This document shows positions 58,039 to 64,000 of a DNA stretch of 64,000 nucleotides, in pieces. Source of the DNA: Chlamydoabsidia padenii (Eukaryota; Mucoromycota; Mucoromycetes; Mucorales; Cunninghamellaceae); contig JAIWND010000022.1 of assembly GCA_025330725.1 (NCBI GenBank), positions 1 through 64,000 of the forward strand, written 5' to 3'. The notes beneath the pieces are model-generated. The model ran no database searches. It worked only from the letters and a program-made list of their open reading frames with translations, and was not told where the DNA came from. The position numbers were made by a program, and so were the translations under genes. How positions within the stretch are numbered: position 1 is the stretch's first letter; every line of letters starts with the position of its first letter.

Positions 58039-59723
58039 ATCAATCAATCGGCGCTTAAAGTGTAAAGCAGATCCCGTCTGCTCTTCAATTTAATTTCCTC
58101 CTTTCTTTATTCTCTTCTTCTCACGTAACCATCAGTTGTATTTGGCTTCAATGTAAGGATGGCTCTACTTACTGGTGTTGCCTTTAACTACACCATCGTC
58201 TATTCTTGAACCTTGAACCATGAAGGTAGTGGTGCTCTTGGCAAGACAATTTGATATCATATGAATTCAACAACAAGTTAACTCTCTGTCTCTCCTTAAA
58301 ACTCTACTGGGATCTATTTAACCTATAACGTCCTCCTCTTTCCTCTTGCCAACACATCAATCTCGCAATGCCTACAACTTGTCGACTCTTCAAAAAGAAA
58401 AACAGTAGCTCGATGATATTTTTGTGGTAAAGACGAAAACGAACAACTCTTGGAATCCTGCCCACACACAAATGTGCTCACCCTCTTTTTCTTTTTATGG
58501 ATCATGGGTTCTTCATTTCGGAACGTCAGTGGTACCTCAACAACCTTTTTGTCATCCAAACAAATCCTACTAGTGCAAACTTAGTGATGGGTCTTCTGTA
58601 TCATAATGGCTGGATTGTTGATTGTACGCCATAGGTCAAAACATTGCTGTGTTGGAAAACACCATGTAGTAAGGGAAAAACAAGGGGTGGGATAGGGTTG
58701 CTTTGATTTGAAAATCGTTGTGGGTAATATATCCAACTGTGATCTCTCATTGGTCCTTTCTAACTCTTGCGTGTGATTGGTTTATTGTTCTTTATAGGTG
58801 TCAATAACGTCTTGTGTCATCACGGTGCTCGCCTGGATCGGCAAAAGTCTATTCTCATCAACGCCATCAGCTCTCTGTATAGACTATAGTTTAGATAGAT
58901 TAATAGAATATATCCTATTTATAATATAATATAATAAAATAAAATATAAACAGTTGTGGGTATCAATCTGACTAAAAGGTCTATTTGGCACGTTTGTGTT
59001 GATTTGACATAACCTCTCGAACAATGGGAATCATAGAGGTGAGTGATAATTAAGGTTGGATGTTATCGTCTGACTCCTGTTTGACAAAATCTGGGAAGCA
59101 TTCCAAAAGTGACCAAAAAGGCTCCTCACAAGGTAGAACAATGTCATCACTTCTTTATGTGGAACCAATCACTGAATTCCGACCATCTGGGATGTGAAAT
59201 TCATTATCAAATAAATGATTAGTCGTATTTTATTCACACACAAATGTATGCGGCGTATCTGAATGAGCCGAAGACAATGACAGGCAGGTAAAAGGGTTAT
59301 ACATATTGGCATGGTAAGCCGCCGCCCCTTGATTTATTTTTAGCCACATTATGCATTTGGATCATTACCAATCCATCCTATCACTGTGAAAAGAAAGTAT
59401 CTATTCTTTCATATGCAAGTAGAAATTGATGGTAATAGATAACTTATCCTATCTCACCCCAAGGAAGTAGTAGAAGAGAAGAGGCCTAAAAAGTAAATTT
59501 TTGTTGATACGCTGATAGAATGCTTACCGGCGGGCACTATTCACCTTTCCCCACACAATCTTTTCTCGGACTCCAAGCTTTAAAAAAGATCGCACCTTTT
59601 TATCCAAAAAGAGGAAGATCGTGTAACATAATCTGAGTTGGATGGTCCTTTTGTATTCATGCTAACGAGGGGTGTCTTTTTTATAGTCTATCTTCAATAC
59701 CTTGTAAACCTTGTCTCGATTAC

Positions 59724-59731
59724 ATATAAAA
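59724..59731 (+). promoter_or_regulatory. TATA-like element before MFS gene 1
   Basis: ATATAAAAGG-type word about 70 bp upstream of the ATG at 59800, followed by a pyrimidine-rich leader. Confidence 0.45.
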
Positions 59732-59799
59732 GGCTCGTTTTCTTCAAATCCAATCTTTTTTTTTCTTCTTCTTCTATACGAATCATTACTTGAAAAGAA

Positions 59800-61734
59800 A
59801 TGTCGGACAATAAAATCGAAATCAAGATGGAAGAAAAAGTGGACAAAGATACTGATTCTATCTCAACAGAATTTGGAAACGAAGAAGATACTAATGCCGA
59901 TTTTAGTTATTCTCCTGAAGAAAAGAAGCTGGTTAAAAAAATATCATGGTCTCTTCTACCTCTTGTATGGTGTATCATTTTCGTACAGGTAAGTCAAAAG
60001 TCAATACAAAGATGATCCACCAACTCTAATGCTTTTTTTTTCTAGTTTATTGACAAGTCTATGCTTTCAGTGGCTGCAGTAACTGGTCTTCTTCCTGATG
60101 TTGGTATGAATTCAACACAATACAGTTGGGCATCATCCATTATCTACTTGGGTTACCTTGTCTATCAAAGTAAGGGCCACTTGCATGAAACATTTATTTT
60201 TCAAATCCCGCTAACCCCGCTTCTCCTTGACTTCTAGTTCCAAACAATATCTTAATTCAACGCTTACCTCATGCCAAATACTTGGGTGTTCTTATTACTC
60301 TATGGGGTGTTGTCGTTTGCGTTACAACTATTATTCACAACTTTCAACAACTGATGGCTCTTCGATTCCTCTTGGGGTAATGAAAGAAGAAAATGAATAT
60401 GGAGGGGTAAATATTTAAACGCCGCTATAACTAAAACGTTTCTTTTTTTTTTTTTTTCTTTTCTTTCCTTACTTCTTCCACAGTTTGTTTGAAGCCGGCA
60501 GTAATCCTATTTTATATATCATCCTCAACTCTCTTTATCGACGACAAGAACAATCGGCTGTCTTTGGGTTTATGCTTGTCTCCTCTGGTAGTGGCTCAGC
60601 AGTTGGCTCAATTATTGGTTATGGCATCTCAAATACTCTAGACAACGTTAATGGCTGGCGTGCTTGGCGATGGTAAAAACAGCTCTCTCTTCCCCCCTTT
60701 ATTGTGAACAATAGCGCTAATGAAACTTTCTCTCTCTCTCTCTCTCTCCCTTTTTTTTTAAAACTGAATAGGGGTTACTTGATCTTTGGTGTCATTACTG
60801 TCTTTTTGGGTATTCTTGTCTTCTTCTTACTGATCGACAAACCAACCTCCAAACTTCTCCGACTTGATGAAGACGAAAAGAAAATTATGGATTTACGAGT
60901 CAAAGATAACATGGTGGTCAAGTCCAGAAAAATCAAACGTGAACAAATCTGGGAAGCTCTCAAGGAACCTCGTCTCTACTGTCTTTGCTTCTCCATTCTC
61001 TTTTTGAATCTTCAAAACGGTGGTATGATCTCCTTTAGTGTACTCTTGGTCAAATCTCTTGGTTTTGATGTAAGTCTTAAAAATTTATAATGAAATCACC
61101 CACTCACTCTTTTTTACTGTAGAGTCATCAAGCTATTATTTTACAAATTCCTAGTGGTATTGCTAGTGCTGTCTTTGTCCTCTTATGTATTGTCGTGGCC
61201 AGAAGAACGAAACAAACGATCTATACTGCCATTGGTATGACAACTGCCTCCCTTGTTGGTCTGGTTATTTTAACTGCAACAACTAGTGTGGGCGGTAGAT
61301 TGGCCGGTTATTATATTTCTTGGTGCGAAGCCGCTGCTCAAGCTCTTGTCATCACTATTATTGGTAACAATGTCTCTGGTTATACTAAAAAAGTAAGTGA
61401 CAGTATAGAAAGAAAAAAAAAGACATCACAGAACAACCCTCACTCATTCTTATTTTTTTATTTTCTTATTTAGGTTACTTATAATGGTGCATTGACCTTA
61501 TTCATGACACTTGGTAACTTTATTGGTCCTCTCATGATGGTGCCACCTACTTACTTGGAAGGTCTCATCGGCTATATTGCAGCCAACTTTATCACTATCG
61601 TGATGCTTATCTATGTGCGATGGGAAATGGCCAGGGTGAACAAGAAACGAAGCGAAAATTCCTCGTCCGAAAAGACTGATCCAAATCTTGACTTGACTGA
61701 TCGTGAAGATGTCAATTATGTTTATAAACTGTAG
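59800..61734 (+). CDS. MFS anion:cation symporter (allantoate/DAL5-type), copy 1
   Basis: Exons 59800-59988, 60046-60169, 60238-60376, 60484-60672, 60772-61069, 61123-61392 and 61474-61734 give 489 residues with about 12 membrane segments and charged, cytosolic ends. FIDKSMLSVAAVTGLL, the IPNNILIQRLPHAKYLG loop (position of the MFS-A motif), LFEAGSNPILYIILNSLYRR, GWRAWRWGYLIFG and QIPSGIASAVF match the ACS family (Dal5, Seo1, vitamin/allantoate transporters). Substrates in the family include carboxylates, allantoate, vitamins and dipeptides; this one cannot be assigned. Intron 2 (60170-60237) contains TTCAAATCCCG within a 20-bp identity to the promoter of the next gene. AATAAATAAATATG near 61806 ends it. 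Confidence 0.88.
60200..60210 (+). promoter_or_regulatory. Motif copy inside MFS gene 1 intron 2
   Basis: Exact TTCAAATCCCG, the only good copy found inside a gene; its 20-base surroundings (60193-60212) are identical to 62419-62438. Confidence 0.5.
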
Positions 61735-62629
61735 TTTAGTTTCTCCCTGTTACCCCTCTTTTTATGTATTATGTCTATTGTATATTTGTTTACCCCATTA
61801 TCTTAATAAATAAATATGATTTTTTTTATATATATCTGTAATTACCACCATGTTAATTGGGAAGAGCTTCTTAATACGGAATCTGAAATTATGCTACTGG
61901 AAATATAGTGTGCGAACCAGTGGTCATTTGACAATCGGGGCATGAAAAAGTGTGTCCAATCAGGGTGTATGTATAAAATTCCTGATTGTATCGAGCTTTT
62001 CTAAAATGCATATGATTGACAACACCTTTCATCCGATCTTGCTCTTTTTAAAAAAAGTTTAAATAAGGATATGGCATATTCCTCTTGTTCACGGGAAAAG
62101 AAACAAGGGGAAAAAAGATGAGATATCGGGAACTGAAGGTGTGAACAATGGAAACCAAAGAATTAAACCTTAAATTCCTTTACCCCAGATTTCTTGGTTC
62201 AAAAGCAGATGGATCAGTGTCACCAATGCTTGTGTACGAGATACCTATTTGAGACAAAATGGAAATTCGTCCTCTTCTTCTATTTCCCGAAGCCCGGTTC
62301 ATTTTGACCTTGGTTGTCTCAAAAACTCAAGTGAATAAACATGACAAAACCAACAAGGTCGTGCGAATCGTTCGTTGATGGTTCATGCAAAAAGTAAAAA
62401 AGGCAAAAGAAGTTGAAGTTTATTTTTCAAATCCCGCTGGCGGATCCTATATATTAAGGTCGCCTTGATTTTTTACATTTCTTCACTTTTTCTTTCCTTT
62501 ATTATTCCCTCACTCATCTCGTCCCCCTTTTTTTTATTTTACACTTTGCTCTTTTCCTTATTTTTTAAATTTAGTCCTCTTTTTTTTTTTAATAACTCAA
62601 ACCATTCCCCATTGCCTCATTCCACAACA
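61735..62629. promoter_or_regulatory. Spacer and promoter of MFS gene 2
   Basis: 895 bp between tandem transporter genes. Contains the 3' end of copy 1, an exact motif copy (62426-62436), a TATATATT-like word near 62450, and a long T-rich leader. The ORF starting upstream (62465) reads through pyrimidine-rich leader and is not used as the start. Confidence 0.5.
62426..62436 (+). promoter_or_regulatory. TTCAAATCCCG motif copy
   Basis: Exact copy 194 bp upstream of MFS gene 2. Confidence 0.55.
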
Positions 62630-64000
62630 ATGTCCAACGAAGAAAAACCTGATCTTGAACACATTGAACGTAAACAAGTCTTCGACACCGACTCGTACCA
62701 CGAACAAGACATTTCTAGTGACATTCATGCACCAATTGTGAAATCCGAAGCGGAGAAACGATTCGTCAAGAGACTAAATTGGAAACTCTTACCGTTTGTC
62801 TGGCTGATTGTGTTTATCCAGTTTGCTGACAAGTCAAGTCTCTCATTATCGGCGGTGCTGGGCATGCTACAAGATACTCGTACAAATCAAAGTCAATACA
62901 GTCTGTTGGGGTCGGTCTTTTATATTGGCTTTATTCTCTTCCAAATACCTAATAACTATCTTATCCAACGGTTACCCATCAGCAAATATTTGGGCTCTCT
63001 CTTGATCTTATGGGGTATCTCGGTGGGGTGCACTGCCTTGTGTCAAAACTTTGCTCAGTTGGTCGCCTGTCGTGTCTTGCTTGGGTTGTTTGAAGCTGGA
63101 ACTTATCCTTGTCTTTACATTATTCTCAATTCATTGTATAGGTATGTGTTGTTGGTGTGTGAAAAAACATTGTCATGGTTTGGGTTAATTTATGTGTAAC
63201 AAACTGACTGATCTCTTTCTCTTTCTCCCCCTCTTTTTTTTTTTCAATGATAGACGTCAAGAACAAAGTGCATGCTTTGGCTTTTTATGGATGTCTAATG
63301 GATCTGGTACTGTTTTTGCTGTGCTTATCTCTTATGGTGTAGCACATCTTGGAAATGCACATGGTATTGCTGCTTGGAGATGGTAAGGAAATGGGCTTAC
63401 TTTTTTTTTGGGGGGGGGAGGAGATAACTTGACTAAAACGTCTCTCTCTTTTTTTTTTTCTTTTGATTCTATAGGAACTATCTTGTCTTTGGTATTCTCA
63501 CTGTTGCTATTGGTATTGCCACTTTCTTCTTCATGATTGACAGCCCTGATTCCAAGCATCTTCATTTAACAGAAGAAGAAAAGGTGATTGTGGAAGCACG
63601 AACTCAAGATAATGCGGTGGTGATGGAACGTACAGTCAAGATATCTCACTATTGGGAATCTGTGAAAGAAATTCGATACTATTTGGTTGTCTTGGCCGCT
63701 TTTTGCAATAATCTGTCGAATGGTGGTTTGGTCGTCTTTAGTACTCCCTTTGTAGCTACCCTTGGATTCCACGTAATGAATGATAATGGATCCATATACA
63801 CGTTTTTACTAACCAACACATTTATGTATCATAGTCCTTGGATGCCATTCTTCTTCAAATCCCTAGTGCGACCATTTCGGCTTTGTTTGTGTTACTGGCG
63901 GTCATCATTCACCGAAAAACCAATAGCATGTCGTTGGCTACAATTGTCTGCGGAGGAATTGCTATGATTGGATGTATTCTTTTGGCCTGTTTACCTCATA
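62630..64000 (+). CDS. MFS anion:cation symporter, copy 2 (truncated by window end)
   Basis: Exons 62630-63141, 63254-63382, 63475-63772 and 63835 to beyond 64000. It is a close paralog of the preceding transporter: FVKRLNWKLLPFVWLIVFIQ, FADKSSLSLSAVLGML, IPNNYLIQRLPISKYLG, LFEAGTYPCLYIILNSLY, WRWNYLVFGILT and ILLQIPSATISALF align segment by segment. The N-terminal tail is longer and acidic. Its first exon spans three introns of copy 1, while an intron after NSLYR is absent from copy 1; the introns after WRW and LGF(H/D) are shared. The last transmembrane helices and the C-terminus lie outside the window. Substrate unknown; the pair arose by tandem duplication. Confidence 0.88.

Larger units (their letters stand above)
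55958..59799. other. 3.8-kb gene-poor stretch
   Basis: The longest stretch here without a complete gene. It has consensus splice sites and short coding-looking pieces between 56260 and 57260, a 30-base A run near 58010, scattered frames of under 80 codons, and a TATA-like word before the first MFS gene. No transposase, reverse transcriptase or long terminal repeats were seen. It may hold decayed genes or non-coding transcripts. Confidence 0.5.

Noticed and set aside
58323..58559. Minus-strand 78-codon frame in the gene-poor region
   Set aside because: Lys/Arg/Ser-rich low-complexity product with no domain and no supporting signals.

Overview
This window is nuclear DNA of a filamentous fungus, most likely an early-diverging lineage such as Mucoromycota (Mucorales-like). 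Genes lie on both strands, mostly a few hundred bases apart. They are cut by many short introns (about 45-110 bp) with GTAAGT-like donors, TACTAAC-like branch sites and T-rich acceptors. Exons join in phase into recognisable fungal proteins, and A/T homopolymers are frequent. A RAD51D-type paralog, a possible augmin subunit and a LIM-C1-RhoGAP fit an early-diverging fungus better than a yeast. The species call is inference.

Layout. 1-13 kb: augmin HAUS8-like protein, RAD51D-like recombination protein, complex III assembly factor UQCC2/CBP6, Golgi SNARE GOS1, peroxisomal AAA ATPase PEX6, and a serine dehydratase with an acidic tail. 13-23 kb: TTC27 TPR protein, mitochondrial malic enzyme, an AT-hook protein and an unrecognised helical protein. 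23-38 kb: GYP5-type Rab GAP, ribosomal prolyl hydroxylase TPA1/OGFOD1, Ran exchange factor RCC1, LIM-C1-RhoGAP, cyclic-nucleotide phosphodiesterase with a hydrophobic C-terminus, and an RGS protein. 38-55 kb: triple-KH RNA-binding protein, a small protein with an unresolved gene model, a ubiquitin-like/BAG protein, nicotinate phosphoribosyltransferase, DPH3, cytochrome c peroxidase, ribosomal eS4, a tandem-repeat block, mitoribosomal mL49 and AP-1 gamma adaptin. 55-64 kb: an ACOT13-type thioesterase, about 3.8 kb with only gene-like fragments, and two tandem MFS transporters, the second cut by the window end.

Most genes are unrelated housekeeping genes; there is no obvious biosynthetic cluster, CRISPR array or complete transposon. 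Signalling genes (PDE, RGS, RhoGAP, RabGAP, RCC1) sit near each other but nothing shows co-regulation.

The least expected signal is a recurrent short motif, TTCAAATCCCG (reverse CGGGATTTGAA). It occurs with small variations more than 20 times, usually 35-400 bp upstream of start codons, in either orientation. It looks like a lineage-specific promoter element and is present in the ~235-bp tandem repeats and in an intron of the first MFS gene. Two GC-AG introns, two genes whose first coding exon is only the ATG, a RAD51 paralog without a Walker A motif and the acidic-tailed serine dehydratase also merit attention. All exon models were built by hand from splice consensus, frame continuity and family knowledge.
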